Below, in pieces: positions 21,507-31,680 of a DNA stretch of 64,000 bases. The stretch covers positions 1 to 64,000 of the forward strand of contig JAKSIM010000008.1 of NCBI GenBank assembly GCA_024398845.1, read 5' to 3'. The translations under genes and the position numbers were made by a program. Under the pieces are notes generated by a model. The model did no database searches, was not told the origin of the DNA, and saw only the letters and a list, made by a program, of their open reading frames with translations. Position 1 is the first letter of the stretch; each line of letters opens with the position of its first letter. The stretch comes from Fibrobacter sp. Lineage in GTDB: Bacteria; Fibrobacterota; Fibrobacteria; Fibrobacterales; Fibrobacteraceae.

Positions 21507-23651
21507 ATGGAAACGCTCAATTTGACAACGAACGAAGAGCACATTGTAAGTGTGCTTCTCAGGAAGAACCCCGAGCTGGACGAGGGTGTTCTCAAGAGCG
21601 CTGTTGCCTTTATCGCCGATGCCCACGATGGTCAATACCGCAAAAGCGGCATGCCCTACACAGAGCATCCCTATGAAGTGGCGAAAATTCTCGCTGACCT
21701 AAAACAGGACCAGGCCACGGTCCTCGCCGGTCTTTTGCACGATGTGGTAGAAGACACCCCGCACACGCTCAAGGAAATTTCTGAAAAATTTGGTGAAGAC
21801 ACCGCGTTCATGGTGGATGCCGTTACAAAGATTACGGCAGTTCAAGAGGCGAGCAAGACAGCCCAAAAGGCAGGGACCTACCGCAAGCTCATTACCGCCA
21901 TGGCGAAAGACCCGCGCGTCATCATGATTAAAATTGCAGACCGCATCCACAACATGCGCACCATGCAATACATGAAGCCCGAAAAGCGCAAGCTTATCGC
22001 GCAGGAGACCCTCGACATTTACGTACCGCTCACCCACCGTTTTGGTCTGTACAAGCTCAAAACGGAACTTGAAGATTTGAGTTTCAAGTACGTGAACCCG
22101 GTAGAATACCAAAAGCTGGTGGACGCTCTTATTGAGGGCAAGGACAAACGCGAAAAGTACGTCCAGTCCGTCATCGGGCCGCTTCAAATCAAAATGGCCC
22201 TCGAAGACTTTGACTGCACCATCCAGGGGCGCACCAAGAACATCTACAGCATCTACAACAAGATGCTTGCGCGAGACTGCCAGTTCGAGGACATCTTCGA
22301 TATCTTTGCCATCCGCATTATCGTAGAGACCATCCCCGAATGCTACCTCGCGCTGGGGTACGTCCACAACCTGTGGACTCCGATGCAGAGTCGCTTTAAA
22401 GACTACATCGCGACCCCGAAGCCGAATCTTTACCAGAGCATCCATACCACGGTCATCGGTCCCGAAAACAAGATGGTCGAAGTCCAGATTCGCACCAAGG
22501 ACATGGACCTCACCGCCGAAAAGGGTTTCGCCGCCCACTGGGCCTACAAAATGGAAACCCAGCACGAAGGCGAGGAACTCGCGTGGCTAGACCACATGGT
22601 CAAGTTGCAATCCGAAATTTCGGACTCCAAGGAATACCTGGACTTTTTGAAGGTTGACCTCAAGCCCGAGGGCATGACCGTTTTTACCCCGAAGGGAACA
22701 TCCATTGAACTCCCCGACGGGGCCATCGTATTGGACTTCGCCTTCGCCGTCCACACGGAACTCGGGCTCCACTGCATTGGTGCAAAAATTAACGACGAGG
22801 TGGTGAGCCTCGACAAGCCGGTCCCACACGGCGCAACCATTCAGGTTCTCAAGAGCCCCGCTCAGGAACCAAGTCCCGAATGGCTTGACATGGTCAAGAC
22901 CGTCAAGGCAAAGCAGGAACTGCGCAAGTGGATGAAGACCAGCATTACCCAACAGTCTTACGACCTGGGCAAAGAAATCTGGACCCGAGAACTTCGACTT
23001 GCGAAAATCGAAAAAGATAAGCGCCCCAAGGAAGATGCCATCAACAAATACTTTGGCACCTTTAACATGGACGACTTTTACGAACGCATCGGCCAGGGCG
23101 AACTGCCGCTGCAAGACGTTCACAGGTTTTTGACCGGAGAGAATTCCGATTCCAAGGATACCTCCACCCTCAGATTCTTCCCCACGTTCAACAAGGACAA
23201 AAAGAACACCGTCCGCGACGACATGCCGCTTATGATTGGGCAAGAAACCAGTTTGCTCATCCATTTTGCCACATGCTGCGGCCCTATTCCCGGAGACCAG
23301 ATTGTAGGCGTGATGCGTCCGCAAACAGGCATCGAAGTTCACAATGTAAACTGTCCTTGCCTCAAGGAATTCCCCGTTGAACAAATTTTGCCCGTAGACT
23401 GGAGTGCCGATGTGTCCCAGCCGTTTATGACGCATCTGACCATAGATACGGACAACCGTAAAAACATTACGCTCGAAATTTTGCAAGAACTCAAAAACGC
23501 AGGCCTCTTCCTTGAGCGCATGAGTGTCGCAAGTTCACAAGTTTCCGGAAGAATCCGTATGGAATTCAAGGCTTTCCGCAAAGACCAGGTCGACGGGCTC
23601 ATTGTAAGAATCAAACAAATCAACGGCGTACGAGAGGTTACCAAGGCATGA
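21507..23651 (+). CDS. spoT: Bifunctional (p)ppGpp synthase/hydrolase
   Basis: A 714-residue RelA/SpoT homolog that makes and breaks the alarmone (p)ppGpp in response to starvation. Domains in order: HD hydrolase (GLLHDVVEDT at residues 75-84 and KIADRIHNMRT, so hydrolysis looks intact), synthetase (RFKDYIATPKPNLYQSIHT at about 297-315), TGS (KGTSIELPDGAIVLDFAFAV), a helical/zinc-finger-like region with THFATCCGP-type Cys (HFATCCGPIPGDQIVG) and a C-terminal ACT domain. Length is typical. No obvious Shine-Dalgarno. The stop TGA overlaps the ATG of the next gene by 4 bases. Confidence 0.95.
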   Translation: METLNLTTNEEHIVSVLLRKNPELDEGVLKSAVAFIADAHDGQYRKSGMPYTEHPYEVAKILADLKQDQATVLAGLLHDVVEDTPHTLKEISEKFGEDTAFMVDAVTKITAVQEASKTAQKAGTYRKLITAMAKDPRVIMIKIADRIHNMRTMQYMKPEKRKLIAQETLDIYVPLTHRFGLYKLKTELEDLSFKYVNPVEYQKLVDALIEGKDKREKYVQSVIGPLQIKMALEDFDCTIQGRTKNIYSIYNKMLARDCQFEDIFDIFAIRIIVETIPECYLALGYVHNLWTPMQSRFKDYIATPKPNLYQSIHTTVIGPENKMVEVQIRTKDMDLTAEKGFAAHWAYKMETQHEGEELAWLDHMVKLQSEISDSKEYLDFLKVDLKPEGMTVFTPKGTSIELPDGAIVLDFAFAVHTELGLHCIGAKINDEVVSLDKPVPHGATIQVLKSPAQEPSPEWLDMVKTVKAKQELRKWMKTSITQQSYDLGKEIWTRELRLAKIEKDKRPKEDAINKYFGTFNMDDFYERIGQGELPLQDVHRFLTGENSDSKDTSTLRFFPTFNKDKKNTVRDDMPLMIGQETSLLIHFATCCGPIPGDQIVGVMRPQTGIEVHNVNCPCLKEFPVEQILPVDWSADVSQPFMTHLTIDTDNRKNITLEILQELKNAGLFLERMSVASSQVSGRIRMEFKAFRKDQVDGLIVRIKQINGVREVTKA

Positions 23652-24238
23652 TAACACCCCTGCATCACAGCGACTACACCCTCAAGAATCGCGCCTTCAA
23701 CTGTCGAATGCGCAATCGCTACTACGAGGAAGTGTACTACGCCTTCAGGGCTTTACTACCAGCCGATTCCACAGCAGACTCAACCGGCGAAGAACTTGAC
23801 CAAGCCTGGTTCCAAAACCTGAGCAAGGAAGTCCGCCGCTACGAGCGACTCATCACTACTTGTTTGGAATACGCCCAAGCAGCCATCTTTTACGGCAAGG
23901 CCGATTACGCAACGCTTTACTCCAAGGACAAGCGCTGGGGTATTTTGCAAGAAGAAATCTTCCTAGTCCACTTTTTGCAGGAACTACTCTCCACAATCCG
24001 GTATATTATCGCCCGCCTCGATACCGACAAGATGCTGCACGATTGGAGCACCTCCATGCAAGACATGAAGACAAAGCCCGTGCGTGACGGCTTCGTGAGT
24101 TCCATTCAAGAAAAATTAACCGCTATGGCGGCAACGACCATCGATGAATTTAAGGATTTGCTCAAGCATCTTTTGGATCGTTTCCAGATTGGCAACACGT
24201 TGTTCGGAACCGTACAGGAGCTGCAGAATTTCTATTAA
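23648..24238 (+). CDS. Hypothetical protein coupled to spoT
   Basis: A 196-residue, soluble, mainly helical protein with many aromatic and charged residues (YYEEVYYAFRALL, EVRRYERLITTCLEYAQAAI). I recognise no family. Its ATG overlaps the spoT stop (ATGA), which indicates translational coupling and perhaps a role linked to the stringent response or only shared expression. It ends two bases before a heptad-repeat array. Confidence 0.65.
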   Translation: MITPLHHSDYTLKNRAFNCRMRNRYYEEVYYAFRALLPADSTADSTGEELDQAWFQNLSKEVRRYERLITTCLEYAQAAIFYGKADYATLYSKDKRWGILQEEIFLVHFLQELLSTIRYIIARLDTDKMLHDWSTSMQDMKTKPVRDGFVSSIQEKLTAMAATTIDEFKDLLKHLLDRFQIGNTLFGTVQELQNFY

Positions 24239-24241
24239 ATT

Positions 24242-24269
24242 AGTGGTTAGTGGTTGGTGGTTAGTATTT
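24242..24269 (+). repeat. Short AGTGGTT heptad array
   Basis: AGTGGTT AGTGGTT GGTGGTT AGT immediately after the stop of the spoT-coupled gene. No hairpin or CCACTAA half is present here, so this is a partial module. Confidence 0.8.
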
Positions 24270-24306
24270 GTCTGTTTTTTGATTAGATTTATGTTATAGG
24301 TAGAAA

Positions 24307-24687
24307 ATGTCCGAGTATATAATTCTTTCGATATTCCTTTTTCTGGGAGCGTTCATCGCCCTCGCAGCGACCGTCACAGGTCTATTGCTTGGCTACCGCA
24401 CCAAAAAGACAAAGAACAAAATGGCTCCGTACGAATGCGGTATGCAGACCATCGGAAACGCACGCATTCAGTTCAAGGTAGGTTACTACCTGTTCGCACT
24501 TTTGTTCCTCGTGTTTGACATCGAAGCGCTGTTCCTATTTCCCGTGCTTATGAACTACAAGTCCATTATGGCAGGGAATACACCGCTCTCGCCAACTATC
24601 GTCGTTATCGACCTCGTAATTTTCATGGCGGTTCTCGTATCGGGTCTCGCCTACGCCTGGAAAAAAGGAATTCTCAAATGGGAATAA
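24307..24687 (+). CDS. nuoA: NADH-quinone oxidoreductase subunit A
   Basis: First gene of the complex I operon; a 126-residue membrane subunit with three helices. [20 protein letters not shown] matches the conserved loop with the Cys near the quinone site, and [11 protein letters not shown] the second helix. The stop overlaps the nuoBC start by 10 bases. A TATGTTATAG stretch 10-20 bases before the ATG may be the -10 region of the operon promoter, but no good -35 was seen. Confidence 0.93.
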   Translation: MSEYIILSIFLFLGAFIALAATVTGLLLGYRTKKTKNKMAPYECGMQTIGNARIQFKVGYYLFALLFLVFDIEALFLFPVLMNYKSIMAGNTPLSPTIVVIDLVIFMAVLVSGLAYAWKKGILKWE

Positions 24688-25937
24688 TAAATTTTGCCCC
24701 TAAGATTCTAGATCCGATTCCCGGCGGCAAGTACGTCGTGAACGCCATTGACTATGTAGTCAACTGGGCGCGAGCCAACTCCATTTGGCCGCTCACCTAC
24801 GGCACCAGCTGTTGCGCCATCGAAATGATGTCGTCTTCTATGGCCCGCTACGACATTGCCCGCTTTGGAAGCGAAGTGTTCCGCAGTTCTCCGAGACAGG
24901 CGGACCTTTTTATTTTGGCAGGCACCATCACTCGCCGCATGGCTCCAGCCATCCAGATGCTGTGGGAACAGATTCCTGGCCCCAAGTACGTAATTGCAAT
25001 GGGCGCATGCACCATCAGTGGCGGCCCCTTCATTTACGATAACTACTCCGTGGTGCGCGGTGCGCAGAACCTGATTCCGGTGGACGTTTTTGTTCCGGGA
25101 TGCCCGCCTCGACCCGAGGCGCTCTTCCACGGGCTCCTCACGCTCCGCGACAAAATCCTGAAAGAGACCTGCCGTAACCCGTGGCACGAAGGTGAACCGC
25201 GTGACGTCTCCACCATGGACCGCTATCGGGAAGCAGCCAACACGTGGGCCGCTCTTGAACGCATGAAAGACGAAGAGATGGCCGAAGCCCGCGCAAAATT
25301 CAAGGAAGAAAATCCCGATTACAAATCGAGTTTTAAACCTGTGCGCATAAAGAAGGAAGAATTCCCTGAAGTCGAGCGTATTCCGTGCAAACGCTTTGGC
25401 CTCACGCAGGCGGAACTTTTCAACAAGCTCCGCGCCAAGTTCCCGAACGTGACCGTCCATACGCATAGCGAAGACCCCATCGAAGACGTGGTGGCGCAAA
25501 TGCCCGCCGACCGACCGCTCGAAGTGATGGTCACTCCCGAAGACTACCTCCCGATTGTGGAATTCGTGAAAAACGACGCCGAATTCAAAATGGACTACCT
25601 CATTGAAGTGACCGCCATTGACTACGACGACCACTTTGACATGGTGACCCAACTCCGCAGCATGGATCACGGCCACAAGATATTCCTTTGCCTGCAGCTC
25701 AAAAAAGACTTCAGCATCGAAGAAGACAAGCGAGCCACCTCTATTTTGGCGACCGCCCCGAGCATTAGCCACCTCTACCCCGCAGCCGAATTCAAGGAAC
25801 GCGAGGTTTACGACATGTTCGGCATAGGCTTTGATGGCCACCCGGATTTGCGCCGCATCTTCTTGGATAAGGACTTTGTTGGATTCCCGCTCAGGAAGGA
25901 CTTTACCCACCCGGAAATGATTAGGAGGCCCGTATGA
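24678..25937 (+). CDS. nuoBC: NADH-quinone oxidoreductase subunits B and C, fused
   Basis: A 419-residue fusion. Residues 1 to about 170 are NuoB, which holds the last iron-sulfur cluster N2: [21 protein letters not shown] and [10 protein letters not shown] carry its Cys. A charged, helical linker (about 175-245) leads to NuoC, recognised by [33 protein letters not shown] and [10 protein letters not shown]. coli has the NuoCD fusion instead; a B-C fusion is less common. The product forms part of the peripheral arm. It overlaps nuoD by 4 bases (ATGA). Confidence 0.93.
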   Translation: MGIINFAPKILDPIPGGKYVVNAIDYVVNWARANSIWPLTYGTSCCAIEMMSSSMARYDIARFGSEVFRSSPRQADLFILAGTITRRMAPAIQMLWEQIPGPKYVIAMGACTISGGPFIYDNYSVVRGAQNLIPVDVFVPGCPPRPEALFHGLLTLRDKILKETCRNPWHEGEPRDVSTMDRYREAANTWAALERMKDEEMAEARAKFKEENPDYKSSFKPVRIKKEEFPEVERIPCKRFGLTQAELFNKLRAKFPNVTVHTHSEDPIEDVVAQMPADRPLEVMVTPEDYLPIVEFVKNDAEFKMDYLIEVTAIDYDDHFDMVTQLRSMDHGHKIFLCLQLKKDFSIEEDKRATSILATAPSISHLYPAAEFKEREVYDMFGIGFDGHPDLRRIFLDKDFVGFPLRKDFTHPEMIRRPV

Positions 25938-27070
25938 GTCAATTACCTCCGGGATTCCGCATTACCCGCGAAACGAACACGGAAGAATTCTTTATCAACA
26001 TGGGTCCGCAGCACCCGAGTACGCATGGCGCTCTCCGCCTTGCACTCCGCATGGAAGGCGAAACCATCATAGAACTTGTGCCGCACTTTGGTTACATCCA
26101 CCGCGGTATCGAAAAGCAAGCCGAATCGATGAGTTACCTGCAATACATTGCGCTTTCGGACCGTCAAGATTACCTGACCGCCATTCAAAACAACCTGGGC
26201 GTCGTCATCGCACTTGAAAAAGGCATGAACATTGGCGTTCCCGAAAAGCAGGAATACATTCGCGTGATGCTCCAGGAACTGGGCCGCATCGCAAGCCACC
26301 TCGTATTCTTCGGTTGCTTTGGCGGCGACTTGGGCGGGCAAACCTGCCTGTTGTTCGGCTTCAAGGAACGTGAAATGATTCACGACATTCTCGAAGAAGT
26401 CACAGGATCCCGCCTCACCACGAACTACTTCCGCCCCGGTGGAAGCCGATTTGACGTTCCCGACACATTCATCCCGCGCGTCAAAGCCTTTGTGGACCAT
26501 CTCGAAGGCGCCATGAGCGACTACGAAAGGTTCCTCTCCAAGAACATCATTGTGCTGGATCGCAGCGTGGGTATCGGCATTCTCTCCAAGGAAGACGCCA
26601 TTGCCTATGGTTGCTCGGGTCCCGTGCTCCGTGCAAGCGGCGTGAACTTTGACGTGCGTCGCGCAAACCCCTACAGCATTTACGACCAAATGGATTTTGA
26701 AGTTCCCGTGGCTTACAATGGCGACTGCTATGACCGCTACAAAGTCCGCATTGCTGAAATTCACGAATCCATGAAGATTTTGCGTCAGTGCATAGACAAG
26801 TTCCCCAAGGAGGGAGCTTGGCGCGCCAAGGAAAAGCCAGTGCGCCTCCCCGTAGGCCGCTACTACAGCGAAATCGAAACCGCAAAGGGATTGTACGCCA
26901 CCTATGTAGTGGCGGCAACAACCGGCGAGAAGCCCTACCGCATTCACACGCGCGGGCCAAGCTTCCCGCACATTGCGGCTCTTAACAAGATGGTTCAAGG
27001 CCACAAGATTTCGGACCTTGTAACTATTCTAGCGACACTTGACCCTGTGATCCCGGAAATTGACAGGTAG
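25934..27070 (+). CDS. nuoD: NADH-quinone oxidoreductase subunit D
   Basis: A 378-residue 49-kDa-type subunit that forms the quinone site with Nuo[21 protein letters not shown] at the N-terminus is the classic signature, with [20 protein letters not shown], and the C-terminal [12 protein letters not shown]. Length is usual for a separate NuoD. It overlaps nuoBC by 4 bases and is followed by nuoH after 3 bases. Confidence 0.95.
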   Translation: MSQLPPGFRITRETNTEEFFINMGPQHPSTHGALRLALRMEGETIIELVPHFGYIHRGIEKQAESMSYLQYIALSDRQDYLTAIQNNLGVVIALEKGMNIGVPEKQEYIRVMLQELGRIASHLVFFGCFGGDLGGQTCLLFGFKEREMIHDILEEVTGSRLTTNYFRPGGSRFDVPDTFIPRVKAFVDHLEGAMSDYERFLSKNIIVLDRSVGIGILSKEDAIAYGCSGPVLRASGVNFDVRRANPYSIYDQMDFEVPVAYNGDCYDRYKVRIAEIHESMKILRQCIDKFPKEGAWRAKEKPVRLPVGRYYSEIETAKGLYATYVVAATTGEKPYRIHTRGPSFPHIAALNKMVQGHKISDLVTILATLDPVIPEIDR

Positions 27071-27073
27071 CCT

Positions 27074-28195
27074 ATGTTTGTACCCAGTATTACGAACCCC
27101 GTTGGCGATTTTGTTCGCGAATTGGTGCCCCAGCTGGCAGCATTTTTGCCCGCAAGCCTGCAATCCGATACGCTGAACAGCATTGTCGCCTTTTTGGTAA
27201 ACGCCCTCATTTGCGTAATCGCCGTATGCATTGTGAACATCGGGTCCGCCCCGATTCTCATTTACATGGAACGCAAGGTTTGCGCCCACGTACAATGCCG
27301 ACTCGGTCCCATGCGCCTTGGCTGGCACGGGACCATCCAGACCATCGCCGACGTTCTGAAGATGCTCTTCAAAGAGGTTTACGCCCCGAGCGGCGCCGAC
27401 AAGCTGATGTTCTACCTCGCACCGCTCATCGTGCTCATCGCGCCGTTCATCGTGTGCGCCTTGATTCCGTTCGGTCGCAACTTGGTCGTCGCGGACGTCT
27501 CGATGGGAATTCCGCTCATCATCGCCGTGAACGGCTTTGGCGTGCTCGGCATCTTGCTTGGCGGCTGGAGCAGCAACAACAAGTATTCGCTTTTGGGAGC
27601 CCTCCGCAGCGGCGCCCAGATGATCAGTTACGAAATTTCGTTCGCGATGATTCTTTTGTTCGTCGTGATGATTTCGGGTTCCACGAACCTCATGAGCATT
27701 ACGCTCGGCCAGGAAGGCACCATTTTTGACTGGTGGATTTTCAAGGTTCCGGTCCTTGGGATTATCGCCTTCATCCTGTTCTTTATTTCAAGTACCGCCG
27801 AAATGAACCGCGCGCCCTTCGACATCGCCGAAGCGGAACAGGAACTCACCGGTGGATACCACACCGAATACAACGGCACACCGTTCGCCATGTTCTACCT
27901 GGCCGAATACATTGCCCTTGTTACGAACTCCTCCCTTGCAGTCACTTGCTTCTTGGGCGGGTTCTACGCGCCTTGCATTGGGATTTCGTTCATTGACCAA
28001 TACCTGAACATGGTCCCGGGCGTCATCTGGTTCTTTGCAAAAGTCTTCTTTATGATTTGGTGCTACATGATGGTCCGCTGGACGTTTGTGCGTCCGCGCG
28101 TGGACCAACTCATGGACTTTGAATGGAAATTTTTGTTGCCGGTAAACCTTGTTCTGCTGGTCGCGGGAGCAGCATTTATAGCAATAAGTGGTTAG
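27074..28195 (+). CDS. nuoH: NADH-quinone oxidoreductase subunit H
   Basis: A 373-residue membrane subunit with about eight helices, joining the arms and lining the quinone chamber. YMERKVCAHVQCRLGPMRLG and the charged loop RAPFDIAEAEQELTGGYHTE are diagnostic. The last codons AGT GGT TAG belong to an AGTGGTT repeat array, so the repeat provides the stop codon. nuoG, which often precedes nuoH, is missing. Confidence 0.95.
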   Translation: MFVPSITNPVGDFVRELVPQLAAFLPASLQSDTLNSIVAFLVNALICVIAVCIVNIGSAPILIYMERKVCAHVQCRLGPMRLGWHGTIQTIADVLKMLFKEVYAPSGADKLMFYLAPLIVLIAPFIVCALIPFGRNLVVADVSMGIPLIIAVNGFGVLGILLGGWSSNNKYSLLGALRSGAQMISYEISFAMILLFVVMISGSTNLMSITLGQEGTIFDWWIFKVPVLGIIAFILFFISSTAEMNRAPFDIAEAEQELTGGYHTEYNGTPFAMFYLAEYIALVTNSSLAVTCFLGGFYAPCIGISFIDQYLNMVPGVIWFFAKVFFMIWCYMMVRWTFVRPRVDQLMDFEWKFLLPVNLVLLVAGAAFIAISG

Positions 28196-28362
28196 TATGC
28201 AGTGGTTCGTAAACAGGATTTATAATGGCGGCGCAGCCGCCCACTAACCACCAACCACTAGCCACCAACCACTAATTAGACGAGAAACGGCCTACAGACG
28301 AGAGATGAAATAATGACGGCGCAGCCGCCCACCAACCACAAACCACTAACCACTAACCACTA
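28187..28362 (+). repeat. Heptad-repeat module between nuoH and nuoI
   Basis: AGTGGTT AGTATGC AGTGGTT CGTAAAC (28187-28214) starts inside nuoH. The hairpin GGCGGCGCAGCCGCC at 28227-28241 is followed by CCACTAACCACCAACCACTA, a GACGAGA-type spacer, a second GGCGCAGCCGCC hairpin near 28318, and CCACTAACCACTAACC up to four bases before the nuoI ATG. Confidence 0.85.
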
Positions 28363-28366
28363 ATCC

Positions 28367-28828
28367 ATGACTTTATTTCAATATTTCAAAAGATATTTTA
28401 AGCGCTGTATTACCGGGCCGTGGAGCCTCATGTGCGGCCTTTCGGTCACGTTAAAGTATTTCTTTAACCCCAAGCGCATTGTCACGGAGCAGTACCCCGA
28501 AAACAGAAAGACGCTCAAGATGCACGAACGTTACCGCGGGCGCCTCCAAATGATCGAGGATGCCGAAGGGAACAACCATTGCACCGCTTGCGGCATGTGC
28601 GAGCGCGCCTGCCCCAACGCCTCCATTAACGTTTTGCCTACAAAAAATATCGCGGGTAAAAAAGTGCTAGGGCGTTACGTTTACCACTACGCGAGCTGCA
28701 CGCAATGCGGCCTTTGCGTAGAAGCCTGTCCGTTTGGAGCCATCCGCATGGCACAGGATTTTGAAGTCGCCACGACCGACGTGAACACGCTCGAAATGAT
28801 TTTGAACAAAAAGGAGGGACAAGGTTAA
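28367..28828 (+). CDS. nuoI: NADH-quinone oxidoreductase subunit I
   Basis: A 153-residue ferredoxin-like subunit that carries two [4Fe-4S] clusters: CTACGMCERACPNASI and CTQCGLCVEACPFGAI. It passes electrons to NuoB. There is no Shine-Dalgarno; the CCACTAACCACTAATCC end of a repeat lies against the ATG. The last base is shared with the start of nuoJ. Confidence 0.94.
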   Translation: MTLFQYFKRYFKRCITGPWSLMCGLSVTLKYFFNPKRIVTEQYPENRKTLKMHERYRGRLQMIEDAEGNNHCTACGMCERACPNASINVLPTKNIAGKKVLGRYVYHYASCTQCGLCVEACPFGAIRMAQDFEVATTDVNTLEMILNKKEGQG

Positions 28829-29424
28829 TGTTCCCAAGTTTTTCACTTCCTGATTTGCCACTCGCATTCCCGCTTGGCGGCATGGACATTGCGTTCTATG
28901 CAGTCGCCATCGTGATGATTGTGATGGCCGTGATGACGGTTGCAGTCAAGAACATTTTGCAAAGCGCCATCTTCCTCATTTTCTCTTTTGTGGGGACCGC
29001 AATTCTCTATTTGCTGCTGCACGCAGAATTTGTCGCACTCGCGCAAATCATGGTGTATATCGGCGGCGTAGTGATTTTCGTGGTGTTCACGATTCTACTC
29101 ACAAGCCACCTTGGCGAAGACGCCTTTGCCACAAAGATTCCTCGAATTTTTGCGGCTTTTGCACTCTCCATCGCATTTGTTTTCGTGATGATCAAATGCA
29201 TTTTGCCGACTCCGGACCTCTCTAGCGGCGCGGTCAACGCCCCCGAAGGTTTTGCAAGCCTCGAGCAATTTGCGGTGCGCCTACTCGGGTATGGACCCGA
29301 CGGTTTTATTATTCCCTTTGAAGTCGTGAGCATCCTTTTGCTTATGACCCTCATTTGCGCCATTACCGTGGCCCGCAAGAGCAAAGACGAAGTAGAAACC
29401 GGAAACCAGAAGGAGGCAAAATGA
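28828..29424 (+). CDS. nuoJ: NADH-quinone oxidoreductase subunit J
   Basis: A 198-residue membrane subunit with five predicted helices; AEFVALAQIMVYIGGVVIFV is typical of NuoJ. It contributes to the proton path near NuoK. Its stop overlaps the nuoK start (ATGA) and AAGGAGG lies at 29410-29416 within its end. Confidence 0.92.
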   Translation: MFPSFSLPDLPLAFPLGGMDIAFYAVAIVMIVMAVMTVAVKNILQSAIFLIFSFVGTAILYLLLHAEFVALAQIMVYIGGVVIFVVFTILLTSHLGEDAFATKIPRIFAAFALSIAFVFVMIKCILPTPDLSSGAVNAPEGFASLEQFAVRLLGYGPDGFIIPFEVVSILLLMTLICAITVARKSKDEVETGNQKEAK

Positions 29425-29726
29425 ACCTTCTGAATTGTTTGATTCTAGCCTTTTTGCTGTTTGGCATTGGCGTGTGGGGCCTTATGCGCAGACGTCACTT
29501 GATTGGTATGCTCATCTCGATTGAGCTTATGCTAAACGCAGCAAACATCAACTTTATCAGTTTTGCCTACTTTACCGCACACGATGCTACGGCAGGCGCA
29601 CTTTTCAGTATTTTTGTCATCGCCGTGACGGCATGCGAAATGGCAATCGCTCTTGCCATTATCGTCTCCATGTACCGCCGCCACAAGAGCCTTGACGCAG
29701 ACCAGTTGAGGGACCTCCATGATTAA
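29421..29726 (+). CDS. nuoK: NADH-quinone oxidoreductase subunit K
   Basis: A 101-residue, three-helix membrane subunit. The start at 29421 is set by AAGGAGG five bases upstream and by homology (MNLLNCLILAFLLFGIGVWG). MLISIELMLNAANINF and CEMAIALAIIVSMYRR hold the conserved Glu residues of the proton channel. It overlaps nuoL by 8 bases. Confidence 0.93.
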   Translation: MNLLNCLILAFLLFGIGVWGLMRRRHLIGMLISIELMLNAANINFISFAYFTAHDATAGALFSIFVIAVTACEMAIALAIIVSMYRRHKSLDADQLRDLHD

Positions 29727-31674
29727 CGACGTCACCCTCGGATATCTCATTTTGTTGTTGCCGCTGTTCACTTTTGTGGTGAACGGGCTCTTCCTCGGAC
29801 ACAAGCACCACAAGGCAGCAGCAGCCCTCGCGGTCACCTGCAACGGTCTCGCCGCAGCAAGTGCCATCTTGCTCGCCATCCATTACTTCTGTTCGTCATT
29901 TGCCCCGCAAAAGGCGATTCTGTTTGAATATGAGTTCATCCCGTTTGTCGGGGAGCTTGTCGCAAAAATCGGCATGCTCATTGACCCACTTTCTGTGATG
30001 ATGCTCGTGGTCGTGACGTTCATCAGCTTTATGGTGAACATTTACAGCATTGGCTACATGCGCGAGGACCGCTCTGCAGGCAGATTCTTTAGTTTGCTTT
30101 CGCTGTTCAGCTTTAGCATGCTGGGACTTGTCGTTGCGACAAACCTCTTCCAGATGTTTATTTTCTGGGAATTGGTCGGCGTTTCAAGTTACCTGCTCAT
30201 TGGCTTCTGGTACCACAAGCCAAGCGCCGTAAGCGCTAGTAAGCAAGCGTTTATACTCACCCGCTTCGCCGACAGTTTCTTTTTGCTCGGCATTGTGCTC
30301 GTGAGCTATGTAGTCGGTAGCTTTGACTTTAGCGTTTTGAATTCACTCGGCCTGGCAGGTTTCAAGTACGACCTCATAAACCTCGGCATTTGCGAAGTCA
30401 AGCGTTCTACAGCACTCGTAATCGGTTCCGTTTTGATATTTACCGGTGGCTGGGGCAAGTCGGCCATGTTCCCGATGCATATTTGGCTTCCGAACGCCAT
30501 GGAAGGTCCAACGCCCGTGAGTTCCATTATTCACAGTGCCACCATGGTGGTCGCAGGCGTCTACCTTGTCGCCCGCCTCTTCCCGTTCTTTGCCATTTGC
30601 GAAAACACGCTCACGCTCATCATGTGGGTAGGCGCGTTTACAATGGTTTTTGCAGCCGTCATCGCCTGCACACAAAAAGACATCAAGCGAATACTCGCTT
30701 ACTCCACGCTTTCGCAACTCGGATACATGATGTTTGCACTCGGCGTCTGCAAAATCGGACAAGTCGTAGCCGTTACCGGTTGGACCGCAAGTACCTTCCA
30801 CATCTTTACGCACGCATTCTTCAAGTGCAGCCTATTCCTCATTGCGGGTAGCCTCATCCATCAGGTCCATACCAACGACCTCGACGCCATGGGCGGCCTC
30901 CGCAAAAAAATGCCTCTAACCTACGTTTGCGCCCTCATTTCGATTCTCGCCATTTCGGGCATTCCGCCATTCTCCGGATTCTTCTCGAAGGACGAAATCA
31001 TCCTGGCCGCATTCCAGGGCCGCCATTACGCCGTGTTTGGACTCGCTTTGTTCACAAGCGGGCTCACCACGTTCTACATGTTCCGTCTGTTCTTCCTAGC
31101 TTTCCACGGGGAACCGCGCCATGAAGGCGTCAAGGCGGGCCATGTTCACGAAGATTTTGCGATGACCCTCCCGATTGTCATTCTCGCCATTCCCGCCCTC
31201 TTGAGCGGCATTCTCGGCAAGGGTCTCTTCGAAAAATTCTTTATACCAGGAAGGCTTCACGTACCGCAACTCATGCGCCTTGCTCATGCCGACTGGATTC
31301 CGTTAGCGGCTGTAGGCATTGCAGTTTTGGCTTTGCTTATCGCCTGGTTCCTTTATGCAAGCCCCAAGGCCAAAATCGCCCGAGCCCTCGATGAAACGAA
31401 CCGCAGCGGATTATACAAGGTAGTCTATCATAAATTCTACTTTGACGAAATGTATTACACGGTTGTTCGCCAATTTATTTTTGGTGGAGTCGCCCGCGTT
31501 TCCAGAGCCTTTAACGACATCGTGATTGAAGGTCTCCTCGCATTCTGCATTTGGTTCATCCACAAGCTTGGCAATTTGGTGCGCACGGCACAGGCGGGTT
31601 ACCTGCCGTTCTACCTGGGCACCTTGATTATCGGCGTTCTCATTTGGCGATTCTTTGGTCAACTTCCCCTGTAG
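29719..31674 (+). CDS. nuoL: NADH-quinone oxidoreductase subunit L
   Basis: A 651-residue antiporter-like subunit with about 15 helices and the long lateral C-terminal helix region. FIFWELVGVSSYLLIGFWY, GKSAMFPMHIWLPNAMEGPT and HSATMVVAGVYLVAR are conserved proton-channel segments. Length matches the family (about 610-670). It lies between nuoK and nuoM with short spacing. Confidence 0.95.
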   Translation: MINDVTLGYLILLLPLFTFVVNGLFLGHKHHKAAAALAVTCNGLAAASAILLAIHYFCSSFAPQKAILFEYEFIPFVGELVAKIGMLIDPLSVMMLVVVTFISFMVNIYSIGYMREDRSAGRFFSLLSLFSFSMLGLVVATNLFQMFIFWELVGVSSYLLIGFWYHKPSAVSASKQAFILTRFADSFFLLGIVLVSYVVGSFDFSVLNSLGLAGFKYDLINLGICEVKRSTALVIGSVLIFTGGWGKSAMFPMHIWLPNAMEGPTPVSSIIHSATMVVAGVYLVARLFPFFAICENTLTLIMWVGAFTMVFAAVIACTQKDIKRILAYSTLSQLGYMMFALGVCKIGQVVAVTGWTASTFHIFTHAFFKCSLFLIAGSLIHQVHTNDLDAMGGLRKKMPLTYVCALISILAISGIPPFSGFFSKDEIILAAFQGRHYAVFGLALFTSGLTTFYMFRLFFLAFHGEPRHEGVKAGHVHEDFAMTLPIVILAIPALLSGILGKGLFEKFFIPGRLHVPQLMRLAHADWIPLAAVGIAVLALLIAWFLYASPKAKIARALDETNRSGLYKVVYHKFYFDEMYYTVVRQFIFGGVARVSRAFNDIVIEGLLAFCIWFIHKLGNLVRTAQAGYLPFYLGTLIIGVLIWRFFGQLPL

Positions 31675-31680
31675 GCGATT

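Noticed and set aside
25943-27004. A 353-codon open frame antisense to nuoD.
   Set aside because: nuoD is unambiguous and the antisense frame has no ribosome site or motif.
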